Assembly: GCF_021379005.1 (NCBI RefSeq)
Contig: NZ_CP075171.1
Coordinates: forward strand, 2,852,001-2,916,000
From: Leptodesmis sichuanensis A121
GTDB taxonomy: Bacteria; Cyanobacteriota; Cyanobacteriia; Leptolyngbyales; Leptolyngbyaceae
Reading direction: 5' to 3'
Length of the DNA stretch: 64,000 bases
In this document: positions 1 to 9,963 of the stretch, in pieces
Numbering within the stretch: the first letter of the stretch is position 1
Layout: each line of letters opens with the position of its first letter
The notes under the pieces: generated by a model
What the model was told of the DNA's origin: nothing
What the model saw: only the letters and a program-made list of their open reading frames with translations
Database searches by the model: none
Program-made: the position numbers and the translations under genes

Positions 1-321
1 ATTAAATTTATAAAAATTGATGTACAGGGATACGAACTACCTGTTTGTTTGGGTATGCAACAAACATTAAATAATAACCCAGATCTGGTGATTGCTGTAG
101 AGTATTCGCCCAGTAGTATCACTGATTTAGGCTTTCGCTCGGAAGATCTTTTAAACTTCTTCTTGGAAAGAGCATATTTTATGTATTCTATAACTCAACG
201 AGGAAATCTGGAGTTGATTGGCAATATTAGCCCTGACCAACTTGATAGTATTAACCGGATTGTAAAAAGACGGGGTTATATCGATCTCTTATTCACCCAA
301 AAACAACTTTCAATGAGTTGA
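1..321 (+). CDS. FkbM-family SAM-dependent methyltransferase, C-terminal part (runs off left edge)
   Basis: The frame is already open at base 1, so only the last 106 residues are present. The fragment opens with KFIKIDVQGYELPV followed by LGM, which is the conserved acidic-Gly motif of the FkbM fold. In that family the motif follows the SAM-binding domain and precedes a hydrophobic strand, here LVIAVEYSP. FkbM enzymes O-methylate sugars or other small acceptors, and neighbouring glycan genes make a sugar substrate plausible, but that is inference. The stop at 319-321 is 5 bases before the start of the next gene, suggesting co-transcription. The N-terminus and SAM-binding loop lie outside the window. 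Confidence 0.8.
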   Translation: MKFIKIDVQGYELPVCLGMQQTLNNNPDLVIAVEYSPSSITDLGFRSEDLLNFFLERAYFMYSITQRGNLELIGNISPDQLDSINRIVKRRGYIDLLFTQKQLSMS

Positions 322-428
322 TTCGAATGAGATTCCCAAAAAAAATAACTTACCTTCTTAAGAAGCAATGGCTGCCTAGCTTAGCCATTCTAATGATCGG
401 CGTCTTAGTTTATGCAGCCGTTTTAATC

Positions 429-1608
429 GAGTGCATCCCAGTTTTGTAAGACTCATTTTGAGAATTGCCCATTAAGGTAAGCACAGCGTTGCTTCAGCAC
501 CTGTGGTACGTTACCCTTTTCCCACTGCGCCCCCGATATCTTGACGCGCCGCCCGACTTGTTTGACCGTTGATTCAATTGCACCAGAACCAATGGAAATG
601 CCTTCGGCTTGATAATAGCCATAGTTGACAATCCGCTGTCGATGCTTGTTGAGATAGGCAATGAAAGTCGCAACCCGCTCGTGTTGCCAATCCTCAAACT
701 GGATGATCGCTCCCTCGACATCGCCCTGCCACAAGCAGGCTTCCACCACCGCTAAACGTTGCTGGGAACCACCCACCTTGCCCAAATTCTCGATGAGGTG
801 ATACCAATCCAAAATCTCCCGTCTTTGGGTCGTGGTGCCGATCTGGGCATAAATATTCCAGATCCCATCGTGCCCATCTCCTAAGCAAGTGAGCGGGTCA
901 GACAAGGGTTGAGGGTTGACCCAGTTAACCAATTGCTCGTTATCCTGGAAAAAAGCAGCCACACAGCACTCGTGCAGATTCACCCCTTGTAATCTCGCCA
1001 TTCACTCGGTTGTCCTTGAGGGTTCGCAATCGTACTTTGCCGCCGTCTACACTCATCTCCTCAACCACTCCTGCCACTTGCGGTAACTCGAAGGTTTGAC
1101 GATGGACTAATCGTTGTTGAGTGCTGTGAGTAACCTTCACCCCAGTCAACACTTCGATGTCTTCTGCCGCTCGCTCATACGACTCGTTGGCACTGAGCAA
1201 CAAACAACACTGCTCCAGGTAAGGACTCCAGCGTGTGTAGGCTTTCACCTCCAGAATTTGTGCCTGTTTCTCGCTCAAGTGCAGTCGTCCGACGATACTG
1301 TCGAGGCTGCGCTTTCGTCCACTTGTGGTGCCGCTGCTTGTTGCAATAAAAAATCCCCGAGTTCTGGACCGACGTGTTCCAGCAGATGCCCTCTTACTGC
1401 TACCTCAATCCCTGCTAATGTTTTTACTTGCTCCGGGTCGGTTTCCTCGTACAGCAGAGCGGCAAGGGCACGAGCATGGGCTTGAATTTGGGCTTTTTTC
1501 TCAGCGTCCATTGGAGTTATCGGCTAAAGGTGGAATGCTCAAAGTTTAGCGTTGTCTCCCAAACATAGCCCTAAGCACTTATACTCATCGCAAATGTGGG
1601 ATGCACTC
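429..1608 (-). mobile_element. Insertion sequence type A (ISKra4-like), copy 1
   Basis: The element is 1180 bp. Its ends are imperfect inverted repeats: GAGTGCATCCCA followed by two variable bases and TTTG at the left, with the reverse complement at the right end. It is flanked by an exact 8-bp duplication, TTTTAATC, at 421-428 and 1609-1616. The transposase lies on the minus strand and is broken by two single-base deletions relative to copy 2. The family name rests on my recognition of the protein, not on a search. Confidence 0.9.
453..1511 (-). pseudogene. ISKra4-like transposase of IS copy 1, frameshifted
   Basis: Three frames are needed to read this gene. An upstream ORF (1275-1511, 78 residues, starting MDAEKKAQIQAHARALAALL) overlaps the next ORF at a TTGA junction, which is also present in copy 2. 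The second frame then breaks near 1011-1019 where copy 2 has an extra C, and again near 985 where copy 2 has an extra G. The rest (to 453) reads on and contains CLGDGHDGIWN, DWYHLIENLG and SGAIESTVKQVGRR. The Asp in MSVDGGKVR, the Asp in CLGDGHDG and the Glu in GAIEST are the likely DDE triad. The net loss of two bases makes this copy unable to produce a full transposase, so it could only move in trans. Confidence 0.8.
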
Positions 1609-3568
1609 TTTTAATCATTAATATACCAGAGGAAATATATCGGCTTTTAATAAGTCCTGATTCAACTGTTCTATTTTTAGTCCTAACATTACTGTTATAT
1701 TTTGCCTATCTACCCTCTGGTTGGCTGGGGACATTAACTAGCTACAGCGCTACCTTAATCCTGTTTGCCTCACAGTTATCAGCCAGGTGGGGAAGTGGCC
1801 TGTCAACATCGGGGGGATTGGCTGGCCTTTTACCCCTGGGTGATAGTGAACTCTACTACGCTAGTGCCTTGCGATTATTAAATGGTGAAACGTTTGGAGG
1901 AATTGCTTCCTGGCGACCGTTATCGCATGGAGTTCTCTCATTCGTATTAGGTCTAACTCAGGCAAATTTACAGCTTACTGTAGCCATCTTGACCTTGATT
2001 ACTGCTACCGCGTGTTTTCTCTTTGCCCGTGAAGTTCAGCGGAGTCATGGCACGGTTGTAGGTGTTTTTGTACTCTCGATTCTTTTCTTATTTGCCCGCA
2101 ATTATATCGGAATTGTTTTTACAGAAAACTGGGGTCTCACGTTAGGATGTGTTGGGTTAGCTATTCTCTGGCGAGGCTTACTGACTCAAAGAATTAACCT
2201 ATGCCTACTAGGAATAGGCATTCTATCTACAGCGTTAAATACTCGTGCAGGGCTTATTTTGCTGTTGCCAGCCATGGTTATTTGGGGAACTTGGGCTTTC
2301 CGGAGCAGGTATTCTTTGTCGTGGCGATTCCTGATCGGTGGATTGATCGCTGTATTGCTGGGCTTCTTAATTAATTCCCTGGTACTTAAAGTAGTTGCTG
2401 CACCGGGTGCCATGCCGTTCGGCAATTTTATCTATACCCTATACGGGCTAGTAGTTGGGGGAAACTGGATGTCAATTGCTGTTGATCATCCTGATGCGAC
2501 AACGGAAGAGGTATATAAACTTACTTTTGAAGCATTCCGCGCTAATCCCTGGATGCTGGTTAGTGGCTTCATCCGAGCCTGGAAGCAATTTTTATTTGAA
2601 AATTACATTTTTTCTTCGGTAAGAAGCCTGGCCATCAATATTGTGCTGCAACTACTGAGTTTGACTGCCCTGATTTATGCCTTTCGTCAACGTCAAACAC
2701 CGCTTGGTTCATTTATTATCGCTGCAACAATTGGAATTTTGCTTTCCCTACCGTTTGCCCCTCCGTGGGATGATCCGTCTGGGAGAATCTATGCAGCAAC
2801 CATGCCTCTGTTCTCACTGTTTCCGGCTTTAGGATTGGCTTTTTTACTGCAACAAGTATCCTCAAAACTCAAATTACAGAAACAGTTCAGGTTTCTAGTA
2901 CAGGCTGTTACTCCGAAAGAACCCTCTCAACTACTTGGGATATTTGGCTTAGGTTTGGTGTTGCTCACTCTTTTCGGCCCGATCGCAATCAAACTTTCCA
3001 GTCATCCACCTCAGTTTGCTGAAATTACTTGTCCTTCTGGATCAGAAGTTATTTACTTCCGCAATAGTCGTGGCTCTTCCATTATGCTTGTTGCTGACAA
3101 CGCTGTTAAAAGAACTTACGTTCCCCGAATCCGCATTAGTGACTTTAAGGCGGATATGTCACAGATCAAGCTACCTTCATATCAAGAATTGAATCACCTC
3201 GATCAAAATACTAACCTGATCTTTGCACTTAACTTGAAAAATTTGCCAGATGATCAGGGGGTCTGGATTATTGCTCCGAGCAGCTTAATTCCAAAAGGAA
3301 ATGGAATCATTGCAGCTTGCGGAAAATTAAAACCTCAAGGAGTAAAGATGGGCTTATGGATGCCTCTATTTTACGCCGATTCAATGACCTTAGTAAGTCG
3401 CTAAAGTCAACCCGCCCTAAAATAAATTTTAGGCTAACAGCGCAAGTCTATTCAAATGGACTGAAACTCTTGTCCAGTCATCTTTAGATGACTTTGGCTA
3501 TGAGCCAGGAAATTGATTTCCTGGTGATGCAACGGGTGTTCCGGAGATTTGTCAGTCAACTAGCTTTT

Positions 3569-3667
3569 GCCCTCACCCTAAATCCCTCTGCCAAATTGGG
3601 AGAGGGACTTTGAGATGGCTCGGCTCCCCTTCTCCCAACCTGGGAGAAGGGGCTGGGGGATGAGGGC
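3569..3667. repeat. Palindromic intergenic repeat with strong hairpin
   Basis: The segment starts GCCCTCACCC and ends with the near-complement GATGAGGGC. Within it CCCCTTCTCCCA (3626-3637) pairs perfectly with TGGGAGAAGGGG (3641-3652) across a 3-base loop. Repeats of this flavour are widespread between cyanobacterial genes. It lies between two genes that converge (327-3404 plus, 3712-4839 minus), so it could also end transcription from either side, although there is no clear T-run. The rest of 3405-3711 holds no gene. Confidence 0.7.
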
Positions 3668-3711
3668 CTGCAAAGGTGACATGCTCTCTTTTTAATCGTA
3701 GTTGTCTGAAT

Positions 3712-4839
3712 TTAATTAAAATAAGTTGTCGCTAAAATCGTTGAACACCACTTTAAGGCATGGGAAAAAGTTTCATAGTTCTTGAAAAATAATACATTTC
3801 CCCACGAATGCTCCACAGTTCTGGGATGATTGCAATAAAATGAGATGCCTTCACTGCCCCATACTCTGTAGATAGTCAGATACCAGTGATAGCCCTTGCG
3901 TTTCATTTCACCCACTAAATCTTCTAAGCGGTTGTAGGCAGCAGAGCGGCCAAAGGGAATGTGGGGATCCCAAAATTCTGTCATTACAACTGGATAGTGG
4001 TAATTTCCCATACCCCGCAATACTTCTAAGTCAAAGCCTTCGGTGTCAATCTTTACCAGACCAATATCAGTTGGGAGTTCAGATGCATCATGGAGGCTTG
4101 CCAGACTCCTGACCTGAACCGGAACGGAATCTACAAATACCAGGTCATCTGGCATCGTATGTTTTGTCAGACTGTTGTAAAGCGTTGAGTCCTTGTAAAT
4201 ATGGGTAGATGATTGATCTTGAGCGACATACAATTCTCGCGTTTCATCAACTGCCCCGATCGCAATGGGATAGCCGTGAAATAGACTATTGCCACTAAAG
4301 CGTTGCTTTAAACGGTTAAAAGTATCAGGAAACGGCTCAAAGGCATAGACCTCGTATCCAGCCTCCAATAGTTTGTTAGAAACCTCTCCTATATTGGCCC
4401 CAATATCAATTGCACAACGACTGGGTAAATAGGAATACAGGTAAGCCATTAATCGAGTTTCAGGATCTGCATCAGACTCGACAACAACTTTCGGTTGAAT
4501 TGATTTGAGCAATTCTAAAATGTGGTTAGTTTGCTCTTGAAGCTGATTCGTTTGTGCTTGAATCTGGTCTGTTTGTGCTTGAATCTGATTCGTTTGTGCT
4601 TGAATCTGATTCGTTTGTGCTTGAACCTTTTGAGTTACCTTGACTAAAGCAATGACTCCTTGTAGAAGTGGAGAATCATTTTCTAATAGTGCATTAAGCT
4701 TAATATCAACGTTCGATAAGGATGAAAGGAGAGTATCAAGTTTTGCCAGGAGAAGATCTTTAACAGCTTTAATTCGGTTAATTCCAGGCAGTTTGGCAGT
4801 AAAAGATTTGGCAGAACGTTGAGTATTAGCTTCAGACAT
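3712..4839 (-). CDS. FkbM-family methyltransferase with N-terminal heptad-repeat coiled coil
   Basis: The 375-residue protein has two parts. Residues about 30-115 are predicted coiled coil, including about five heptads of the type QAQTNQI (residues 73-106). Residues about 125-375 are an FkbM methyltransferase with the SAM-binding motif AIDIGANIGEVS near 143-154, FEPFPDTF near 168 and the late motif KIDTEGFDLEVLRGM near 263-277. The ATG at 4839 (MSEANTQ) is chosen over a TTG 30 bases upstream. The coiled coil probably drives oligomerisation or docking to a glycosyltransferase; that is inference. It sits in the glycan cluster on the opposite strand from the first genes and is not overlapped by neighbours. 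Confidence 0.85.
   Translation of the reverse strand: MSEANTQRSAKSFTAKLPGINRIKAVKDLLLAKLDTLLSSLSNVDIKLNALLENDSPLLQGVIALVKVTQKVQAQTNQIQAQTNQIQAQTDQIQAQTNQLQEQTNHILELLKSIQPKVVVESDADPETRLMAYLYSYLPSRCAIDIGANIGEVSNKLLEAGYEVYAFEPFPDTFNRLKQRFSGNSLFHGYPIAIGAVDETRELYVAQDQSSTHIYKDSTLYNSLTKHTMPDDLVFVDSVPVQVRSLASLHDASELPTDIGLVKIDTEGFDLEVLRGMGNYHYPVVMTEFWDPHIPFGRSAAYNRLEDLVGEMKRKGYHWYLTIYRVWGSEGISFYCNHPRTVEHSWGNVLFFKNYETFSHALKWCSTILATTYFN
4530..4624 (-). repeat. In-gene 21-bp tandem repeat, about 4.5 units
   Basis: The string TTTGTGCTTGA recurs at 4551, 4572, 4593 and 4614, exactly 21 bases apart, with a diverged unit at 4530. Each unit encodes one heptad (QAQTNQI and variants) of the coiled coil. Because 21 is a multiple of 3, gain or loss of units keeps the frame. 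Confidence 0.9.
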
Positions 4840-5197
4840 ACAAAAGTAGAACGAGATTGACGGTTTCAAAATGAAGGCTGTTTGCTAATGAAGCAATTCT
4901 TTCCACGCCTACTATGGAAATTACAGCTCATTTAGATTTTTCAAAAAAAGTTGATATTTAAGAGGCGATGTTATCAATTGCTAGAATCCTTAAAAGCTAA
5001 AAATTAGATGACGCGATCGTTAGCGATTTTAATCATTACAGAAAGGAAGTTATTCCAGATAAGCTATCCTTCAATGAAGGAACAGCATGATACAAACACA
5101 TCATAATACACTATAGGTTACTCAAATTCGCCCCTTGTGGGTCGATCGCACAAAGTAAATGTATCTGGGGCAAAGGCCGTAAAACCAGCAATATCTC
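4840..5197. other. AT-rich intergenic region, no gene seen
   Basis: The region lies between two minus-strand genes and presumably carries the promoter of the FkbM gene. I see no RNA gene or convincing promoter consensus. Confidence 0.5.
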
Positions 5198-7540
5198 CTA
5201 GTATGTGCGAGGTAGAAGTTCCTCAAAGCGTGGATCACAGGGTTCACCCAGATCAATCGACTTCCATAACCAGTGGTTAATTCCTTTTGCTGAAAATTTG
5301 GCAGCTACTGCAGCAGCATTATGGCGCATCTGTTGTTGAGTCTTTACCTCAGTAATTTGCTCGATCGCCTGTCTTAAACTCTCCCCATCATAAGCACAGG
5401 TCAGTCCGATATTAAATCGCTGGACAAAATGGGAAGCGGATGTTTTTTCGCTGCCTAAAACAATAACTGGTATGTTGGCCGTTGCCAGGGCAAAAATAAT
5501 TCGTCCCGGCAGGCTTAGCCGCGAAAGCTCATGATGGTCGTCTCTTTCGTCCAATGTTCCCGTTGGCACAATGACATAAGGATAAGCTCTCAATGTCTTA
5601 GCCAATTGTTCTTCAGGCAACAACCCACAGGGATTAATCCCACGCTGCTTCAATTGTTCAGGAGTGTCTTGCAACCAGTGGTATTTAGTATTGCCATACC
5701 AGTCGAGTTCGGCTCCTGCATTCTTAATAGATGTGCAAAGTAGCTCAAACCATTGCTGGCTCCAAAGACTACCAATTAAGGCTCCTACGGTTGCAGACCG
5801 GGAATTTGGATCAGGGAGGACTGGAAACCTGGAAATGAGTGGATCCGGAACAACCGCAGGTAGCAGCCAAAACTGTAAACCATATTTAGCTTCATAGGCA
5901 TCCCGCAGCTCTGGATGGGTTGCTAATCGGAGCGAGCATTTCGTCAAAAATTCCTGCATCAACTCATCCGATATATTATGCACGCAAACGTTCTGATCAT
6001 CCATGATGTAGGTTGCTAATGACACCTGGTATAGATCATGCAGCGCGATCGCAGTAATTAAATCATCAGATCGGTAGGGAACACAGAGAATTCGTTTGGC
6101 AGTGTGTCCGTTGATCATACTGAGAAGCTTCTGAACCCCTTCCTGTCTTGATAGGCCCCGATGGGACACATAAAGGCTGACATCGCCAAAGTCGTGATCG
6201 CCTCCGTACAAGTCCATGGAGCGAATCGACAAGACATTCGGAGTATCGGCAACAATTCGTTTAACCAGTGCTCCAGTGCCATGAGACTGATTCATCTCAC
6301 AGGCTGTGATCACCACAGTGGCATCGGCAAGCGTCGTCCCTAACTGCTCAAACTGAAAATTCAGGGGTCGTCTCTTCTCCAGCGATCGCCAGATCCAGTC
6401 ACCCATACCTGCTGCTGAGAATGAACTGGCCAATCTAGCAGCTCGTTGTCGGATTTCTTGCTGGATTAAAGGGTCACGAATTGATGCAACAGCTTGACGA
6501 AAATGGGCAGGTTCATAATCGCAAACATATCCTAGCTGGAACTCTTTGACAAAATTGGCGGCAGCAGTATCTCGGCTGCCTATTACAATAATCGGCGTAT
6601 TGGCAACTGCAATAATATAGGGCAACCGAGACGGTAAACTCAGCTTGGCCAGTTCTGGTCTGTCCTCAATCTCATCCGTAGTTCCAGTTAAGATCACCGC
6701 ATAGGAAGCAGCCCTTAATGCCTGAATCAATTGATCTTCGGGTGCGTATCCTTGAAAAAAAATACCGTCCTGTTGTAGGTCTATCTCTTGAAAAGTAAGC
6801 CACTCTCGATTCGGATTGCCATACCAGTGAATGACTTCCCCCGTCTTCTTCGTTAGGAAGCGCAGTTGATCAAGCCACCCTTGACTCCAGATATTTCCAA
6901 TTAAAACTCCTGTCTTGGATTGATCCACTGTTTCTGCGGCCAACCGGGGTTGCGTTTGGATCAGATTCTCTGGCACCACAGGAGGCAGGAACCAAAATTT
7001 TAGCTGATACTTCTGCTCATAGGCGTGACATAAATCTCGCGAAATTCCCAATCGCAGTTCAGATTTCTGGAGCAGTTTTTCCAAGTAATGGTCAGGGATA
7101 TTTTTGACATAAATGTTTTGATCATCCATGATGTAGGTACACAAAGGTACATCAAATTGCTCTTTAAGAGCTAGAGTTGTCAGAACATCATCGACGAAAT
7201 AAGGGACTGACAAAATCCGTTTGGGTTTTCTTGTACCAATGGCCTTGGCTATCTTCGCTGCTATTTCTGCAGAAGACAGAGTTTCAGATGGCAAACAAAA
7301 ATCAACAGCTCCAAATTCTTGATGGCCACCATAAAGGTTTTTTGAACGAATTGATACAATATTTCGATAGTTTGAGAACAGTCTCTTCAGAAGTACCCCA
7401 ACTCCATGACGATCGTTAATCTCACAGTGAGCAACAATAATATCTACATCTGAGTCATCTAAGGCAAACTCTAATCGGTTCAATACAGCCCAAAGCTGAG
7501 ACCTTAACTCAGCTTGTTGTGCCAGAATATCAGTCGCCAT
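5198..7540 (-). CDS. Large protein of two homologous halves, GT-B glycosyltransferase-like
   Basis: The 780-residue protein consists of two related copies of about 385 residues. Matching pairs in the same order are CEINDRHGVG and CEMNQSHGTG, SIRSKNLYGG and SIRSMDLYGG, TYIMDDQNIYVKNI and TYIMDDQNVCVHNI, FWFLPPVVP and FWLLPAVVP, and LTGTTDEIEDRPELAKLSLPSR-type and PTGTLDERDDHHELSRLSLPGR-type segments. No signal peptide or membrane span is seen. The late segment with alternating beta strands, a Gly-rich WYGN element and an acidic PE-like helix resembles GT-B glycosyltransferases, and the surrounding genes agree, but no sequence signature proves it. It is divergent from 7858-9780 across a 317-bp gap. 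Confidence 0.6.
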   Translation of the reverse strand: MATDILAQQAELRSQLWAVLNRLEFALDDSDVDIIVAHCEINDRHGVGVLLKRLFSNYRNIVSIRSKNLYGGHQEFGAVDFCLPSETLSSAEIAAKIAKAIGTRKPKRILSVPYFVDDVLTTLALKEQFDVPLCTYIMDDQNIYVKNIPDHYLEKLLQKSELRLGISRDLCHAYEQKYQLKFWFLPPVVPENLIQTQPRLAAETVDQSKTGVLIGNIWSQGWLDQLRFLTKKTGEVIHWYGNPNREWLTFQEIDLQQDGIFFQGYAPEDQLIQALRAASYAVILTGTTDEIEDRPELAKLSLPSRLPYIIAVANTPIIVIGSRDTAAANFVKEFQLGYVCDYEPAHFRQAVASIRDPLIQQEIRQRAARLASSFSAAGMGDWIWRSLEKRRPLNFQFEQLGTTLADATVVITACEMNQSHGTGALVKRIVADTPNVLSIRSMDLYGGDHDFGDVSLYVSHRGLSRQEGVQKLLSMINGHTAKRILCVPYRSDDLITAIALHDLYQVSLATYIMDDQNVCVHNISDELMQEFLTKCSLRLATHPELRDAYEAKYGLQFWLLPAVVPDPLISRFPVLPDPNSRSATVGALIGSLWSQQWFELLCTSIKNAGAELDWYGNTKYHWLQDTPEQLKQRGINPCGLLPEEQLAKTLRAYPYVIVPTGTLDERDDHHELSRLSLPGRIIFALATANIPVIVLGSEKTSASHFVQRFNIGLTCAYDGESLRQAIEQITEVKTQQQMRHNAAAVAAKFSAKGINHWLWKSIDLGEPCDPRFEELLPRTY

Positions 7541-7857
7541 GATTGTCTTGCTTCAAAAATTGGTGGTTGTCTATTGTGTAAATCTGTATTCGATAGGGGT
7601 AGCCTGTTCGAACTGTACTCAAACAGCAGCAAGTCAGTATATTCACCTGTTGCAGCATTCTGGTCAATATATCATGGCTCTTCCTACTTCGGGGTTTGAC
7701 TTGTTATAATAAAGCGCTTTTATTTGGGTTCTGCTGGTTCTGGATTTAAATGCTCTGCTCATACCTCGGTAGGAGTCTCTTGCCGGGATCTAATCCGTCG
7801 TCATGGGCGAATTCTCCTTTTCCAGCCTGGCTTCTTCCCCATTTAATTTAGACATTA
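7541..7857. other. Divergent intergenic region between two glycosyltransferase genes
   Basis: The region must hold the promoters of the minus-strand 780-residue protein and of the plus-strand glycosyltransferase operon. No further gene, hairpin or clear consensus promoter was seen. Confidence 0.5.
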
Positions 7858-9780
7858 ATGAGAATTGCCCTGCATAATCCGTATTTTGGCAACCTGGTTG
7901 CAGAAACAGAATTGGCCCGCCGCATCAGCTTGGCAGCAACCCATTTAGGCTGGGAGGCTAAGGAGGTTGCCTCATCTATTGAAATTAATCAGTTTGCGCC
8001 TGATCTGGTGATCTGCCTGCACTTTAGAGTGCCGAAGCTGACAAAATACCCGACTTATGGGTGTTTCTGGGATCCTCCCGCTTTCTTTGAAAGTGATCCT
8101 CAGTTCATCAAAAATATTCTGAGCTACGATGGCTACTTGTGTGGCTCTAACCTACTAGAGCAATGGCTTAAAGATACCTATTACCATTTGCCCAAGCACA
8201 TTGAAATTCTGCCATTTTACCCCAGTTGTAATGCAACTTCCTATGTGGCCGCTGACTTTGAGCATCCACGTCTGGCTTACATTGGCAGTAATTGGGATGG
8301 GGCACGCTTTCAGGAGCTATTTTTGGCATTAGAGCAGACAGGCTACCTGGATACCTACGGTAACCCAGAGGGTTGGGCCTATCTCAAAACTGCCTACCGT
8401 CAGGCCATCCCCTTTGATGGAGTGAGCCTATTAAACGTGCTCCGTCAATCAGGTGTAGGGCTGTGTTTACATCGGGATGAGCACCGTCAGGCGCAAGTTC
8501 CCTCAATGCGTATCTTTGAGATTGTAGCCTCCGGAGCGATCGCTATTTGTGCAGAGCATCCCTTCATTCGAGATCACTTTGGCGATCGAGTGCTTTACTT
8601 AAAGCCAAACCAGAGTATAGCCGCAACAGTGCAACAGATTAGTGACCATCTCCAGTGGATTCAAGCCAATCCAGCAGCAGCTCGTGATCTGTCAATTGCA
8701 GCGCACAAGCACTTTAGCGAACACTTTACCCTTGAGAAGCTTCTGGCAAATCTGTTCTCCCATCATCAGACCCTGGTTGAGAAGCAGCAATTTCTGGCAA
8801 AACCTCAAATTCATCTGAGCCACAGCCGATCGGACACCCCCTTGGTTCAACTGATCGTCCGAACTGGTGATCGCAGTTTGCCAACAATGCAACGCACTCT
8901 GGATAGTCTGGCTCAACAAACCTATCGCAATATTGGGGCGATCGTCGTCCAATATCAAGCAGGTGAAGGACTGGATCAAATTCTGGCACCCTATCGCGAT
9001 CGTCTACAAATTCAACATCTTCACATCCCAGATTCCCACTGTCGTAGTACCCCTCTGTGGGCAGGAATGAATGTAGTTTCATCAAAGTACTTTGGTATTT
9101 TGGATGATGGTGATGTCATTCATCCCAATCATATTGCTTCTCTTGTAACCCTCCTGGAGGAATTCGATAATTTCGGAGTAGCCTATTCCGGTGCTATTCG
9201 TATTTGGACACTTGAAGAACAGCTTGATCAAGTAGAAGGTGTATCTTCAGAATTTCCGTCTGAACCAGCCTCTCTGGCATACTTTGATCCGGTTGATGGA
9301 TTCGAATTTCTGCAATTTAAAAATACGATTGCATCTAACAGTTTTTTGGCCAGAACTTCATTGCTCGATCGATTTCTTAAACAAGATCCTCAGCTTAACG
9401 CTCTAGAAGATTTCTTTCTGCTACTTAATTTTCTCCGGTGTACTAATTTTATCTTTAGCTATCAAGCCACGAGTGAATTTTACCAATCTTTTTCTAAGCA
9501 AAAGAATTTACTTTCCTACTCCGAAAGCTCCTGCAGTGAAGCCCGACAGCGAATCAAGCGAATCATGCAATATCAATCTTTTCCACGGCATCAAACCCTC
9601 GAAAAAGCTCAGATTGAGGCCATGAATCGAGCTAATATGCTTGACTGGATTCAGGAAATTGAAACCAGGTATGCCGATCGAATTCAGGCTATGGAAAGTA
9701 GTAAGTTTTGGCAGCTCCGTCGCATCTGGTTCAGGCTTAAGCGAGCGATCGGCTTATCGGATACGGATTTTGTCCCCTAG
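7858..9780 (+). CDS. Two-domain glycosyltransferase (CgeB-like GT-B plus GT2-like)
   Basis: The 640-residue cytosolic protein combines two transferase folds. Residues about 1-310 resemble the CgeB/Glyco_trans_1_2 type, with ADFEHPRLAYIGSNWDG and, near 215-245, VPSMRIFEIVASGAIAICAE, the usual donor-site helix of GT-B enzymes. Residues about 325-560 form a GT2-like domain with VQLIVRTGDRSLPTMQRTL and the metal-site motif FGILDDGDVIHP. The C-terminus ends in a short helix, ESSKFWQLRRIWFRLKRAIG, shared with the next gene. It begins a plus-strand run of three transferases, probably building a surface polysaccharide. Donor and acceptor are unknown. Confidence 0.8.
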   Translation: MRIALHNPYFGNLVAETELARRISLAATHLGWEAKEVASSIEINQFAPDLVICLHFRVPKLTKYPTYGCFWDPPAFFESDPQFIKNILSYDGYLCGSNLLEQWLKDTYYHLPKHIEILPFYPSCNATSYVAADFEHPRLAYIGSNWDGARFQELFLALEQTGYLDTYGNPEGWAYLKTAYRQAIPFDGVSLLNVLRQSGVGLCLHRDEHRQAQVPSMRIFEIVASGAIAICAEHPFIRDHFGDRVLYLKPNQSIAATVQQISDHLQWIQANPAAARDLSIAAHKHFSEHFTLEKLLANLFSHHQTLVEKQQFLAKPQIHLSHSRSDTPLVQLIVRTGDRSLPTMQRTLDSLAQQTYRNIGAIVVQYQAGEGLDQILAPYRDRLQIQHLHIPDSHCRSTPLWAGMNVVSSKYFGILDDGDVIHPNHIASLVTLLEEFDNFGVAYSGAIRIWTLEEQLDQVEGVSSEFPSEPASLAYFDPVDGFEFLQFKNTIASNSFLARTSLLDRFLKQDPQLNALEDFFLLLNFLRCTNFIFSYQATSEFYQSFSKQKNLLSYSESSCSEARQRIKRIMQYQSFPRHQTLEKAQIEAMNRANMLDWIQEIETRYADRIQAMESSKFWQLRRIWFRLKRAIGLSDTDFVP

Positions 9781-9963
9781 GAGGCAAAAAGCCCTGGTGG
9801 ATGGATGCCTGCTCCTACCCAATCCGACCCTTACTGGCTGGTAAGATATTGAAGACTACCCGCTCTGGGCCTGCTATCGCTCTCCCAGAAATGACTTGTT
9901 CGGAACAGACCTTCTACGGAGTGATGCCCCAATGGCTAAAAAGTACGTATTGAGTGCAGTTCT

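Larger units (their letters stand above)
327..3404 (+). pseudogene. Polytopic membrane protein (GT-C glycosyltransferase-like) split by an insertion sequence
   Basis: An ATG at 327 opens a frame of 34 codons, ending in the hydrophobic run LAILMIGVLVYAAVLI, that is cut at 428 by an IS. The frame resumes at 1617 with INIPEEIYRLL and runs to a stop at 3404. Removing the IS and one copy of the 8-bp duplication joins the halves in frame, giving about 630 residues. The protein has roughly ten or more membrane spans, an early loop with LPLGDSELYYASALRLL and a soluble C-terminal tail. An acidic residue in an early loop before a Tyr-Tyr pair is typical of lipid-linked GT-C enzymes; this family assignment is inference. 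The 3' part has a GTG at 1596 within the IS end and might still be expressed without its first membrane span. Confidence 0.75.
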
